In this document: piece by piece, positions 56,676 to 64,000 of the stretch
Position numbering within the stretch: position 1 is the stretch's first letter
Layout of the letters: each line of letters starts with the position of its first letter
NCBI GenBank assembly: GCA_963837455.1
Contig: CAWINM010000006.1
Span: 124,001 to 188,000 of the forward strand
Length of the DNA: 64,000 nt
DNA from: DASYQD01 sp963837455
Lineage (GTDB): Bacteria > Acidobacteriota > Thermoanaerobaculia > Multivoradales > JAIOJS01
Reading direction: 5' to 3'
Notes under the pieces: model-generated
Told to the model about the DNA's origin: nothing
The model's input: only the letters and a program-made list of their open reading frames with translations
The model's database searches: none
Translations under genes and position numbers: made by a program

Positions 56676-56899
56676 GGACTCGCCGCCGGGACGAGATGCT
56701 CGAGCGCGCTCTCCACGAGGCGCGAGGGGTCGCCGAGTACTGGCTGGTCGATCCCGAGGCGGAGACGGTCAAGGTGCTGCGGCGCAAGGGAGAGCGGTTC
56801 GGGCGGCCGCGGCTCTTCTCGCTACGCGACGGCGACGTGCTCGGGAGCGATCTGCTCCCGGGTCTCGATCTGCGTCTGGCCACGGTCTTCGAGGACTGA
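56676..56899 (+). pseudogene. Truncated Uma2-family nuclease, C-terminal third
   Basis: The frame over 'RRRDEMLERALHEARGVAEY' to 'LRLATVFED' is the C-terminal third of a Uma2/DUF820 endonuclease, closely similar to the copies at 59755 and 60482. The N-terminal two thirds, including the catalytic Asp and Glu, are missing. It starts just after the nucleotidyltransferase stop. It is a broken paralog. Confidence 0.78.
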
Positions 56900-56962
56900 C
56901 CGGCGGCTCGACGACGGTCCGCTTGCGGCGCAGCGGCGCCGACTTGCGGTACGTTTCACCGC

Positions 56963-58807
56963 ATGCGCGCCCTTCCCGGCCTCGGCATCCTGCTCGCGAT
57001 CCTGACCCTCGCTCCGGGCACCGCCTCCCCTGAAGCGGTTCCCGCCTCCGAGCCCGCCGCTAGCCTCCTCGCGTCCCCCTGGCCCGCTCCGCGCCGGCGC
57101 GAGATCCTCGACAAGGTCCTCACCGTGCGCCTGGCGCCGGACCTCTCGCAGCTCACCCCCGGAGAGCGGCGGGCGGTGGACGAGCTGCTCGCCGCGGGCG
57201 AGGTCTTCCAGCGGCTCTACGAGGACGCGCTCCACCACCAGGCGGGGACGGTGCGCACAGGCCTGGCCGCGGCGCCGCCGTCGAGGGGCGTGGAGCAACG
57301 ATCTGCCGCAGACGATCTCCGCACGCTCTACCGCCTCTTCCAGGGTGCCGTCGCCACGACGCTCGACAACCGGCGCGAGCCCTTCGTCGCCGTCGACCCG
57401 CCAGTGCCCGGACGCAACGTCTACCCGTGGGGGATCACCGCCGAGGAGGTCGAGGCCTTCCTGAAGGCGCACCCGGAACGAGACTCCGAACGGCGGCGGG
57501 ACGAGATCCTCGGCGAGCGCACCGTGGTGCGACGGGCCACCGCCGCCAACCTCGACGCCGACCGCGCCGCCCTCGCCGCCGAGCCCGCGCTCGTGGCGCT
57601 TCACCCCGGCCTGGCGGAGCGCCTCGTGGCACTCGCCGCGGCGCCCGATCCCACCGTGCTCTACGCGGTGCCGCAGGCCGTCGCGTGGGCGAAGGAGCTC
57701 GCGGAGGTTCGGCGCCACCTGGTGGCCGCCGCCGACGCCGTCGAGAGCGACGACGCCGAATTCGCCCGCTACCTGCGCAACCGCAGCCGCGACCTGCTGT
57801 CGAACGACTACGAGAGCGGCGACGCGGCGTGGGTGACGGGGCATTTCCACCGGCTCAACGCGCAGATCGGCTCGTACGAGACGTACGACGACGCGATCTT
57901 CGGGGTGAAGGCGTTCCCGTCGCTGTCGCTCCTGGTGCGCGACGAGGCGGCGACGGCCGAGCTCGCGCCGGCGCTGGGCGGCTTGCAGGCGATCGAGGAC
58001 GCCCTCCCCTACGAGCCGCACCGCCGCGTGCGCGAGGACATCCCGGTGGGCGTCTACGCGGTGGTCGCCGACTTCGGCCAGGCGCGCGGCGGCAACACGG
58101 CGACGATCCTGCCCAACGACCCGCTCTTCGCGCGACGCTACGGCCGCGTCATCCTGATGCGCGGCAACATCCTCACCCACCCCGAGCTGTTCGCCATCGC
58201 CGACCGGCAGTGGCGAGCCGCGGTGGCGCCGCCGTTCGCCGAGCAGCTCGAGCCGGAGGGCAACCTCTACCGCACGCTCTGGCACGAGGTGGGGCACTAC
58301 CTCGGCGTCGACCGCACGAGCGACGGACGGCCGCTCGACCAGGCGCTGCAGGGGTGGGCCGACGCGCTCGAGGAGATGAAGGCGGACCTCGTCTCGCTCT
58401 TCGCCTACCACCGCTTCGCCGCCGCCGGCACGGTGAGCGCCGAGCGGCTCGCCGCCGTGCAGGCGAGCGGCATCCTGCGCACGCTGCAGAACAACCAGCC
58501 GCGCGCGGACCAGCCGTACCAGACGATGCAGCTCGCGCAATTCAACTACTTCCTCGACCGCGGCCTGCTCACCGTCGACGCGAAGCGGCGGCTGGTGCTG
58601 CACCAAGAGCGCCACGAGGCGACGGTCACCGAGCTGCTGCGCGAGGTGCTCGCCATCCAGGCGGGCGGCGACCCCAAGCGGGCGGAGGCGTTCTTCGCGC
58701 GCTGGACGGGCTGGACGAACGAGCTCCACGCGCCGCTCGCGGCGCGGCTGCGCGAGGCGGAGGGGCCGCGCTATCGGCTGATGCGGTACGGAGCGCTCGG
58801 GGAGTAG
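56963..58807 (+). CDS. Secreted/lipid-side zinc peptidase of M49 (dipeptidyl-peptidase III)-like family
   Basis: A 614-residue protein with a signal peptide ('LPGLGILLAILTLAPGTAS'). The zinc site is 'LWHEVGHYLGV' (H-E-x-x-G-H, with the glycine typical of M49) near residue 435, followed by 'ALEEMKADLVSLFAYH', the downstream E-E-x-x-A-D motif supplying the third ligand. The central region 'YETYDDAIFGVKAFPSLSLL' and 'QARGGNTATILPNDPLF' match bacterial DPP III-like proteins. It likely cleaves dipeptides from peptide N-termini in the periplasm. It is a single-gene unit with ATG 56963. Confidence 0.8.
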   Translation: MRALPGLGILLAILTLAPGTASPEAVPASEPAASLLASPWPAPRRREILDKVLTVRLAPDLSQLTPGERRAVDELLAAGEVFQRLYEDALHHQAGTVRTGLAAAPPSRGVEQRSAADDLRTLYRLFQGAVATTLDNRREPFVAVDPPVPGRNVYPWGITAEEVEAFLKAHPERDSERRRDEILGERTVVRRATAANLDADRAALAAEPALVALHPGLAERLVALAAAPDPTVLYAVPQAVAWAKELAEVRRHLVAAADAVESDDAEFARYLRNRSRDLLSNDYESGDAAWVTGHFHRLNAQIGSYETYDDAIFGVKAFPSLSLLVRDEAATAELAPALGGLQAIEDALPYEPHRRVREDIPVGVYAVVADFGQARGGNTATILPNDPLFARRYGRVILMRGNILTHPELFAIADRQWRAAVAPPFAEQLEPEGNLYRTLWHEVGHYLGVDRTSDGRPLDQALQGWADALEEMKADLVSLFAYHRFAAAGTVSAERLAAVQASGILRTLQNNQPRADQPYQTMQLAQFNYFLDRGLLTVDAKRRLVLHQERHEATVTELLREVLAIQAGGDPKRAEAFFARWTGWTNELHAPLAARLREAEGPRYRLMRYGALGE

Positions 58808-58923
58808 GCGAGACCAGCGCCGGGGCAGTGGAGACGGTCGGCAACGAGGGGCTCGTCGCGCTGCTCGCTTTGCTGAGGCGAGAGGGCCCGTCTGGCGCTC
58901 TTATGCCATGGTAAATTTCTGCC

Positions 58924-59169
58924 ATGGAGGTTACCATCGACCTCGCCGGGCGGCTCGTGGTGCCCAAGGCCTTGCGCGACGCATTGGGTCTGGAGGCGGG
59001 GATGGAGCTCGAGATCCGGGTGCGCGAGGGCCGCCTCGAGCTCGAGCCGAGCCCCACGCCGATGCGGCTGGTTCGTCGCGGCAAGGGGCTGGTCGCCACC
59101 AGCGAGGAGCCGCTTCCCCGCCTCGGAGCGGACGACGTGCGCGCCGTCGTCGAGGCGATGCGGCGATGA
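58924..59169 (+). CDS. AbrB/MazE-type antitoxin, apparently orphan
   Basis: An 81-residue protein with an N-terminal swapped-hairpin AbrB domain: 'MEVTIDLAGRLVVPKALRDA', 'LGLEAGMELEIRVREGRLEL'. The C-terminal 35 residues form a toxin-binding tail ('LVRRGKGLVATSEEPLPRLG'). Antitoxins with this 'GLVATS' tail pair with PIN toxins encoded immediately downstream, but no PIN gene follows here; the next 90 bp are non-coding-like and the following gene is on the other strand. The start context includes TATGCCATGGTAAATTTCTGCC, a plausible AT-rich promoter end. Confidence 0.8.
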   Translation: MEVTIDLAGRLVVPKALRDALGLEAGMELEIRVREGRLELEPSPTPMRLVRRGKGLVATSEEPLPRLGADDVRAVVEAMRR

Positions 59170-59262
59170 TGCCGAGGCCGCCGATCACCGCCCCGCGCGG
59201 GCGAGAGCGTCGAGCTCCAACCGCGCGTTCTGCTGGCAGCGCGCCGCCGATTCGACTCGCGG

Positions 59263-59631
59263 TCATCCCTTCTCCCCCAAGCCCAGCACACTCCGGATCC
59301 CCACCTCCAGCCGATCCACGTCCCAGTGCGCCTGGTCGATGACGATGCGGCGCACCACCGGATCGAGGCCCTCGAGGGTCTCCAGGAGCTCGACGAGCAG
59401 GCGGCGCTGCGCCTCCACCGGGCCCGGCTCGCCGGATCCCTCGACGATGTCGCTGAGGATGGCGGTCTCCGAGCGGGAGGCGATCAGCGGGTCGGGGATG
59501 CCTTCGACGAAGACCCGGCTGCGGCGCCCCGGCCCGCGATTGTCCTCGATGGGCTCGAAGCCGACGATGCGCTCCGAGCGCACGTACTTGCCGTAGCCCA
59601 GCGGCACGATCCTTCCGGGGGCGATTCTCAT
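59263..59631 (-). CDS. RemA/DUF370-like protein
   Basis: A 122-residue protein: 'RIVPLGYGKYVRSERIVGFE', 'NRGPGRRSRVFVEG' and 'PLIASRSETAILSDIVEG'. The GYG-N/K-Y-V...R-I followed by G-R-R-x-R-V pattern is that of the RemA/DUF370 family, DNA-binding rings that activate matrix or osmotic genes in Bacillota. The acidobacterial version is longer, with a C-terminal helical extension ('RLLVELLETLEGLDPVVRRI'). The role here is unknown. ATG 59631 gives the family start. Confidence 0.6.
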   Translation of the reverse strand: MRIAPGRIVPLGYGKYVRSERIVGFEPIEDNRGPGRRSRVFVEGIPDPLIASRSETAILSDIVEGSGEPGPVEAQRRLLVELLETLEGLDPVVRRIVIDQAHWDVDRLEVGIRSVLGLGEKG

Positions 59632-59754
59632 CGGCGCATCCTCCGTGGTCGGGACGTGGCCGCCGCCATGCTAGCGCTGCTCGGCCCCGCCTGTAGCGCA
59701 AGGAGCTACGGCTCGATTGCGTCGGAAGGGAGGGGGGGGAACACCCATGGCATC

Positions 59755-60339
59755 ATGGAGGAGCCGACGATGGGGCGATCGATGGCCCAGGGCGCGCCGA
59801 AGCTCACCTACGAGGATCTGCTGCTCTTCCCCGACGACGGGAGACGGCACGAGCTCATCGACGGGGAGCACCTCGTGACGCCGGCGCCGCACACGCGGCA
59901 CCAGCGGGTCTTGCAGCACCTCAACCGGCTGCTCGACCGCCACGTCGAGGAGCGCCGGCTCGGGCGGGTCTACTTCGCCCCCGTGGACGTCGTCCTCTCG
60001 GACGTCGACGTGGTGGAGCCCGACCTTCTCTTCATCAGCCAGGCGCGGCTGGCGATCGTCGAGGCGGTGGTGCGCGGCGCCCCCGACCTCGTCGTCGAGA
60101 TCGCCTCGCCGTCGAGCCGGCGACAGGACGAGGTGCTCAAGCGCGGCCTCTACGAGCGGGCCGGCGTGCGGGAGTACTGGCTGGTCGATCCCGAGGCGGA
60201 GACGGTGAAGGCGTTCCGGCGGCGCGAGGGCGGGGGCTACGGGAGACCCCTGCTGCTCGCCGCGCTGGAAGGCGACCGGCTGGAGAGCTCGCTGCTGCCG
60301 GGCCTGCAGATCCCGCTGCCTCTCGTCTTCGCCGAGTAG
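59755..60339 (+). CDS. Uma2-family (DUF820) PD-(D/E)xK nuclease, intact copy
   Basis: A 194-residue protein: 'LTYEDLLLFPDDGRRHELID' opens the domain. 'VEPDLLFISQARL' and 'PDLVVEIASPSSRRQDEVLK' carry the Asp and Glu-x-x...Lys of the nuclease fold, and 'REYWLVDPEAETVKAFRR' is the family's C-terminal signature. ATG 59755 or ATG 59770 could be used. Uma2 proteins are abundant in Acidobacteriota and Cyanobacteria and are thought to be linked to mobile DNA, although their function is unproven. The two truncated copies nearby derive from the same family. Confidence 0.88.
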   Translation: MEEPTMGRSMAQGAPKLTYEDLLLFPDDGRRHELIDGEHLVTPAPHTRHQRVLQHLNRLLDRHVEERRLGRVYFAPVDVVLSDVDVVEPDLLFISQARLAIVEAVVRGAPDLVVEIASPSSRRQDEVLKRGLYERAGVREYWLVDPEAETVKAFRRREGGGYGRPLLLAALEGDRLESSLLPGLQIPLPLVFAE

Positions 60340-60457
60340 CGCGCGAGGGTCGCCATCCTCGCGCAGGCGGGCGTTGGCGCTGGACCGTTCGACTCGCGTT
60401 GCAAGGATCCGCGCCGGCTCTCCGTCTGAGCCGGGGTGAAGGACCACCCGTGCCATC

Positions 60458-60773
60458 ATGGAGGTGCCGACAGTGGAGCGAACCGTGGCCCAAGGCGCGC
60501 CGAAGCGTCGCCGGGGCGCCCGACCTGGTGATCGAGATCCTTTCGCCTTCGACCCGCCGGCGGGACGAGCTGCTCAAGCGTGACCTCTACGAGGCGCGGG
60601 GGGTCGCCGAGTACTGGCTGATCGATCCCGAGGCGGAGACGGTCAAGGTGCTGCGGCGCGAGGGCGAGCGATTCGGGCGGCCGCGGTTGCTCTCGCTGCG
60701 CGACGGTGATGGGCTCGGGACCGATCTGCTCCCGGGTCTCGCGTTGGGTCTCGCCACGGTCTTCGAGCACTGA
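60458..60773 (+). pseudogene. Uma2-family nuclease with large internal deletion
   Basis: The start region (ATG 60458, 'VPTVERTVAQGAPK') is homologous to the start of the intact copy at 59755. It then jumps directly to the C-terminal half ('GAPDLVIEILSPSTRRRDEL', 'VAEYWLIDPEAETVKVLRR'), with the junction at about 60502-60512. Some 270 bp are missing and the joint is out of frame, so no functional protein is made. The surviving C-terminal part closely matches the remnant at 56676. Confidence 0.8.
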
Positions 60774-60800
60774 CCGCGGCGCCCTGTCGCGCACCAGATG

Positions 60801-60812
60801 CACCAAGTGGTG
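60801..60812 (+). promoter_or_regulatory. Inverted repeat before the RHH antitoxin remnant
   Basis: CACCA-AG-TGGTG lies 12 bp upstream of the ATG at 60825 and is followed by TGTAAC. This resembles the operator/-10 arrangement of ribbon-helix-helix antitoxin promoters. It is probably a relic, because the antitoxin gene is broken. Confidence 0.4.
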
Positions 60813-60824
60813 TAACGCGGGCGC

Positions 60825-60943
60825 ATGCGCAGGGCCACGATCACACCCACCGACGAGCTCGAGGGGCTGCTGGCGCGGCACCTCGACGGTCTGGAGACGC
60901 CGCCGGTCTGAACGTGCTGATCCAGGCGGCGCTGCGGAGCTAG
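60825..60943 (+). pseudogene. Frameshifted ribbon-helix-helix antitoxin remnant
   Basis: ATG 60825 opens 'RRATITPTDELEGLLARHLD' then 'GLETPPV' and stops at 60909. The next frame continues 'NVLIQAALRS' before TAG, exactly what follows in RHH antitoxins ('..pPsLt.LvQaALReyL'). One base appears to have been lost near 60907. The gene also ends early. It likely once served a PIN toxin. Confidence 0.65.
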
Positions 60944-61069
60944 CTGCTCGGCTCCGCCGCGAGCGCATCGAGGTCTGCGAGGGTCGCTCGCAAGGAGTCG
61001 GCGATCGCGGAGCGGGGCGGCGAGTACGACCCCGGCCACCCCGCCACGATCGAGCTCGACGCGGAGACC

Positions 61070-61267
61070 GTGCGCGCCCTACGGCAGGCGGCGGCGCGCG
61101 AGGGGGTCAGCCCCGAGGAGCTCGCGGCGTCGCTCCTGGGGCAGTACTCGAGCAGCTTGGGTGGGCCGGCGCCAGGTGGCATCGGCGCCTACCGCAGTGG
61201 CCGTTCCGACGTGTCGAGCCGCGCCGAGGAGATCCTCGGGGCGGCGGCGCGGAAGGCGCGGCGGTGA
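61070..61267 (+). CDS. Ribbon-helix-helix-type antitoxin, start uncertain
   Basis: From GTG 61070 the frame gives 65 residues ('RALRQAAAREGVSPEELAAS', 'LLGQYSSSLG', 'SSRAEEILGAAARKARR'). Just upstream in the same frame lies 'HPATIELDAET', which looks like the beta strand of an RHH domain, so the native start should be before 61030. No ATG, GTG or TTG is found there, so the start may have been mutated. The stop overlaps the toxin GTG at 61264. It would bind its promoter and neutralise the PIN toxin. Confidence 0.62.
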   Translation: MRALRQAAAREGVSPEELAASLLGQYSSSLGGPAPGGIGAYRSGRSDVSSRAEEILGAAARKARR

Positions 61268-61686
61268 CCCTGGTCGCGGACTCGGGCGCGCTCTACGCGC
61301 TCTACGACGCCGGTGACCGCCATCACCAGACGGTGGTCGATGCCCTCACGCACGCGCGCGGCCCCATGGTGATGCCGGTGGCGCTGCTGGGCGAGGTCGA
61401 TTCCCTCCTGCGACAGTTTCTCGGCGTCGACGCGGAGCTCGACTTCCTGACCAGCCTGCAGGAAGGCGCGTTCCTGCTCGAGCCCTTCTCGGAGACGGAC
61501 CTCTCGCGCTGCCGCGAGCTCGTGGAGCGGTATCGCGACCTCGACCTCGGTCTCGCCGCCGCCGCCGTCGTCGCCACGGCGGAGCGGCTGCACACCCGCA
61601 CCCTGCTCACGGTGGATGAGCGGGACTTCCGTGCGGTGCGCCACCGGGACGGCTCGTCGTTCGTGCTCGGGCCGGCCGACCGGTAA
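61264..61686 (+). CDS. PIN-domain toxin
   Basis: A 140-residue PIN protein from GTG 61264: 'LVADSGALYALYDAGDRHHQ' with the first Asp, 'VALLGEVDSLLRQFLG' with the Glu-Val-Asp acidic site, 'DLDLGLAAAAVVATAERLHT' and 'LLTVDERDFRAVR' with the distal Asp pair. All four acidic positions are present, so RNase activity is expected. It overlaps the antitoxin stop by 4 nt. The D-x-G-L-x-x-A-x-x-V-A-x-A-E pattern is that of the common VapC-like PIN group. Confidence 0.87.
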   Translation: MTLVADSGALYALYDAGDRHHQTVVDALTHARGPMVMPVALLGEVDSLLRQFLGVDAELDFLTSLQEGAFLLEPFSETDLSRCRELVERYRDLDLGLAAAAVVATAERLHTRTLLTVDERDFRAVRHRDGSSFVLGPADR

Positions 61687-61769
61687 GCGTCCGGTGGCCG
61701 GCGCCCGGCCGACGTCGCCGCCGGCCTCCGCGAAGGGCGGATGTCGGCACCGGAACGTGGGGTCGCCCC

Positions 61770-62405
61770 TCAGCCGTGGACAGTGGGCTCGACGCCGGCG
61801 CCGGATTGCAGCTCGCCCTCGAACGCCAGCCACCCCTGCCAGCGCACGTCGAGCTCGGCCGGCGGCACGTCGCGGGCGGCGAGGCGGTGGAAGAGCTCCC
61901 AGTGGCGCTGCTCTGCCGGCCCGAGGTCCTGGAGCAGGCGCGCCACCTCGTCGTCGTCGAGCACCGCCAAGAGGCGGGTGAAGCGCTCGCAGCTGCGCGC
62001 CTCGACGAGCGCGCCGAAGAGCAGGCGGTCGACCTTGGTCCAGGGCTCGCGCCCGGCCTGGATGCGGCCGCGCAGCGACTGCACCCAGCGGTTGGGCCGG
62101 CGGCCTGCCGTCGGGTAGCCGCGGTGGTGGAGGATGCGAACGACGCGCCGGAAGTGCTGGACCTCCTCGAGCGCCAGGGCCGCGGCCTGCTCGACGAGCT
62201 CGTGGTCCTCGGGGTAGTGCGCCGCGAGCGACAGCGCGAAAGCCGCTACCTGCTGCTCGCAGACCGCGTGGTCGGCCAGGAAGATCGGCAGCTGCGCGGC
62301 CGCCAAGACGGCCCACGAGTCGCGCGTCGGCACCGCGAGGGGCAGGACGGTGAGGACGGCGGCGATCGCTCGGGGATCGGGGCGCGGGGAGGTCGTTCGA
62401 GCCAC
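61770..62405 (-). CDS. miaE: tRNA-(ms2io6A37)-hydroxylase MiaE
   Basis: A 211-residue non-haem diiron enzyme that hydroxylates the isopentenyl group of ms2i6A37 in tRNA. The ferritin-like four-helix bundle shows 'LPIFLADHAVCEQQVAAFAL' with ligand Glu50, 'ALALEEVQHFRRV' (E-x-x-H at Glu81-His84), 'LLFGALVEARSCERF' and 'LGPAEQRHWELFHRLA' with the second E-x-x-H-type pair. GTG 62405 begins the family region; the longer upstream frame is Arg/Pro-rich and not family-like. It is a single gene. It implies that the genome makes ms2i6A via MiaA and MiaB elsewhere. Confidence 0.92.
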   Translation of the reverse strand: MARTTSPRPDPRAIAAVLTVLPLAVPTRDSWAVLAAAQLPIFLADHAVCEQQVAAFALSLAAHYPEDHELVEQAAALALEEVQHFRRVVRILHHRGYPTAGRRPNRWVQSLRGRIQAGREPWTKVDRLLFGALVEARSCERFTRLLAVLDDDEVARLLQDLGPAEQRHWELFHRLAARDVPPAELDVRWQGWLAFEGELQSGAGVEPTVHG

Positions 62406-62470
62406 GGCGGATTGTAAACATCCGAGGGGTGGGCGCCGAGGTGTCGGAGCTCCGCGGCGGCGGCACCGCC

Positions 62471-62570
62471 GAAAGGCATGCCACCCAGCTGTTGGAGTGC
62501 TGCTGGCGGACAGGCCGCAGGAGGTCCGCGACGCGTGGTCGGCGTTGGAGCGACGGCCGCGAGAGCCGAG
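62471..62570 (+). pseudogene. Decayed paralog of the 61-residue protein at 25527
   Basis: The frame 'ERHATQLLE' (62471-62497) is continued one base out of phase by 'VLLADRPQEVRDAWSALERR'. The intact copy at 25527-25712 reads 'QQATRLLEVLLADRPQEIRE', with GAGGTG where this copy has GAGTG. A single G was therefore lost. No start survives. Confidence 0.75.
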
Positions 62571-62661
62571 GTGTCGACGAGCCACCCCGGGGGGGCTCCG
62601 GAGCCACCCGCGAGAGGGCGGCCACGGCCAGGGCAGAACGGGCCGGCGGAGGGTGCGGGCC

Positions 62662-62900
62662 AGGGGGACGTCGTTCGGATGGAGGACGGCCCTGCTCTAC
62701 GTCGGCCTCGGCCTGGCGGTGGCGATCGCGGCGGGCTGGGTGATCGGGCGCCTGCGCATGGAGAGGCACCTGCAAGGCTGGGTGCGCGACATCCCGCGCG
62801 TGCCGGCAGTGGCCGTCGACACCGGAGCGACCCTCGGCGAGCGCGTGGGCGCCGGCTTCGCCAGCGTGCGGGAGATCGTCGGCAAGGTGTGGCCCCCGTC
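62662..62900 (+). pseudogene. Fragment of an ArsP_1/DUF318-type permease
   Basis: The plus-strand frame reads 'SFGWRTALLYVGLGLAVAIA' then 'AGWVIGRLRMERHLQGWV' and 'FASVREIVGKVWP'. This is the central segment of the DUF318 permease family ('W...ll Y...G...a..aG..ig.l.me..l..wv' and 'vreIvgkvWP'). Both ends of the gene are missing. Confidence 0.65.
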
Positions 62901-63055
62901 GAGACCGACCGGCAGGTGGCCGAGCACCTGCGCCGGGTGCCGGTCACCAGGCTCTGCCCTGCCGAGCTCGAGCCGGTGGCTCTCGGCGTGCGTGGCACGG
63001 CACGCGGGCCGCGCCTCGCGGCGACGGCGAGCGGCCGTGCTAGCCTCGCGCGACC

Positions 63056-63346
63056 GTGAAGACAGAGTCGTTTCGGTTGCTGGGAGTGGCGCTGGCGCTG
63101 GCCCTTTAGGGCTGTGCCACGCGGCCGTTCGGGCCGCACGCGGTGGCGCCGGCGCGCCTGGGCTACAGCGAGTCGATCGTGCGCTCGGCGGACGAGCAGA
63201 TGCTGCTCAACATCGGTCGCGTCGCTCGTGCTGCTCGGCCTCACGGCGGCGTCGTGGGTGCTGCGATCGCCGAGCAGGGCGATGCGCGACCGCCAGCCGT
63301 GCCCCGGCTCGCCGATCGCCGCAGCCCGCGGGATGAGCCGGCCTAG
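63056..63346 (+). pseudogene. Lipoprotein gene fragment with amber codon in the lipobox
   Basis: GTG 63056 opens a lipoprotein-type signal ('KTESFRLLGVALALAL') followed by TAG (63107-63109) and then 'GCATRPFGPHAVAPARLGYS', so the stop codon replaces the residue two before the lipidated Cys. The frame continues 'ESIVRSADEQMLLNI', after which coding sense is lost. It is the N-terminal remnant of an outer-membrane lipoprotein gene of unknown role. Confidence 0.6.
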
Positions 63347-64000
63347 CTCCCGCTCGTCGACCCGCCTCCGCGGCCCGGCCCCATGACCTCCTCGCCATGG
63401 GCCTCGAGGAACGCGGCGTCGAGCACCTCGCGCACCTTGGCGGCGAGGCCGGCCAGCGAGAAGGGCTTCTGCAGGAAGGCCACCTCCGCGGCCACCACGC
63501 CGTGGCGGACGAGCGCGTCGTCGACGTAGCCGCTCATGAGCAGCACGGCGAGGCGGGGGTGGCGGGCGCGCAGGACGTCGGCGAGCTCGCGCCCGCTCAT
63601 GTCGGGCATCACCAGGTCGGTCACCAGCAGGTCGATGGCGTCGCCGCGCTCCTCGGCGATCGCCAGCGCCTCGCGGCCGTTGGTGGCGGCGAGCACGCCA
63701 TAGCCGCGGCTCTCGAGCGCGATGCGGGCCACGCGCCGCACCCCCGATTCATCCTCCACCAGCAGCACGGTCTCGCGGCCGCGCGCCTCGGGAGCCGCGG
63801 CCATCGGCTGGCCCTCCTGCTGCGCCGGCGGTGCGACCTGCGGCAGGTAGATCGTGAAGGCGGCGCCGGCCCCTTCTTCGCTCGCCACCTCGATGTGGCC
63901 CTCGCTCTGCTTGACGATGCCGAAGACGGTGGCGAGGCCGAGCCCGGTACCGGTCCCCTGCGCCTTGGTGGTGAAGAAGGGTTCGAAGACGTGCTTGCGC
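63343..64000 (-). CDS. Hybrid sensor histidine kinase, C-terminal part (5' end outside window)
   Basis: The minus-strand frame enters from the window edge with the end of a HATPase_c domain ('KHVFEPFFTTKAQGTGTGLG', 'LATVFGIVKQSEGHIEV'), which carries the F and G2 boxes. After a linker comes a receiver domain: 'TVLLVEDESGVRRVARIALE', phosphoacceptor Asp in 'LLVTDLVMPDMSG', 'LLMSGYVDD' and the Lys in 'FLQKPFSLAGLAAKV'. This is a hybrid kinase of the acidobacterial PAS/HisKA type; its sensor part lies outside. The stop is at 63343-63345. The short tail after the receiver is Gly-rich. Confidence 0.93.
   Translation of the reverse strand, partial: RKHVFEPFFTTKAQGTGTGLGLATVFGIVKQSEGHIEVASEEGAGAAFTIYLPQVAPPAQQEGQPMAAAPEARGRETVLLVEDESGVRRVARIALESRGYGVLAATNGREALAIAEERGDAIDLLVTDLVMPDMSGRELADVLRARHPRLAVLLMSGYVDDALVRHGVVAAEVAFLQKPFSLAGLAAKVREVLDAAFLEAHGEEVMGPGRGGGSTSGS

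Noticed and set aside
60940..61182. 80-residue minus-strand frame ending 'LRATLADLDALAAEPSS'
   Set aside because: The plus strand over the same bases encodes an RHH-like antitoxin coupled to a PIN toxin, which explains the region better.

Overview
The window is about 70% GC with dense genes on both strands, frequent GTG starts and 4-nt GTGA/ATGA overlaps. An ECF sigma factor coupled to a Ser/Thr kinase with TPRs, a PadR/permease pair, a hexaheme cytochrome, Uma2-family nucleases and many small toxin-antitoxin genes suggest a soil or sediment Acidobacteriota, possibly Thermoanaerobaculia. This is inferred from gene content; no rRNA or other phylogenetic marker is present.

Layout. 1-5031: the end of a TonB-type receptor, a GT39 glycosyltransferase and an asparagine synthetase. 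5294-9209: a SemiSWEET-like transporter translationally coupled to a hexaheme cytochrome c, then a frameshifted YbhB-type gene. 9428-14552: ECF sigma factor plus kinase, then a sulfatase-fold protein lacking its usual metal ligands. 14750-16265 (minus): a four-gene membrane/rhodanese/XRE operon with a clear sigma70-type promoter inside an inverted repeat. 16393-18294 (minus): PadR regulator and permease with promoter and operator. 18635-21539: a perfect 20-bp palindrome, a secreted protein, and a GntR/ABC-ATPase/ABC-permease operon. 21908-25468: a large secreted subtilase with FG-GAP repeats. 25527-27369: a small conserved ORF, a VapBC-type pair and an M28 peptidase.

27620-46542 (minus) is a defence island and the most interesting part of the window. 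Transcribed from high to low coordinates, it holds a dead DUF262/DUF1524 (GmrSD-like) gene, a DrmD-like SNF2 helicase, a 1750-residue Eco57I-class DNA methyltransferase, a DUF3644 protein, an AbiEi/AbiEii pair with its own promoter/operator, and a 1995-residue DUF1998 helicase. The helicase ends in a Vsr-like nuclease-type domain and a LexA/S24-like domain. The order resembles class 1 DISARM (drmD-drmMI-drmA-drmB), but drmA and drmB appear fused, no PLD nuclease (drmC) is seen, and an abortive-infection pair is embedded. Neither PglZ nor BrxC is present, so it is not canonical BREX. The upstream edge is damaged: an intact IS630 element (46795-47916) sits precisely inside an rhs remnant with a TA target duplication, and the DUF262 gene has lost its N-terminus and promoter.

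49226-64000 is a mosaic of small toxin-antitoxin modules (zeta, PIN, RHH, AbrB), three Uma2 copies (one intact, two truncated), an M49-like peptidase, MiaE, secreted hydrolases and many gene remnants, ending in a partial hybrid histidine kinase. At least eight separate one-base or nonsense lesions are visible across the window. They mean either real decay or residual assembly errors, and raw reads would decide.
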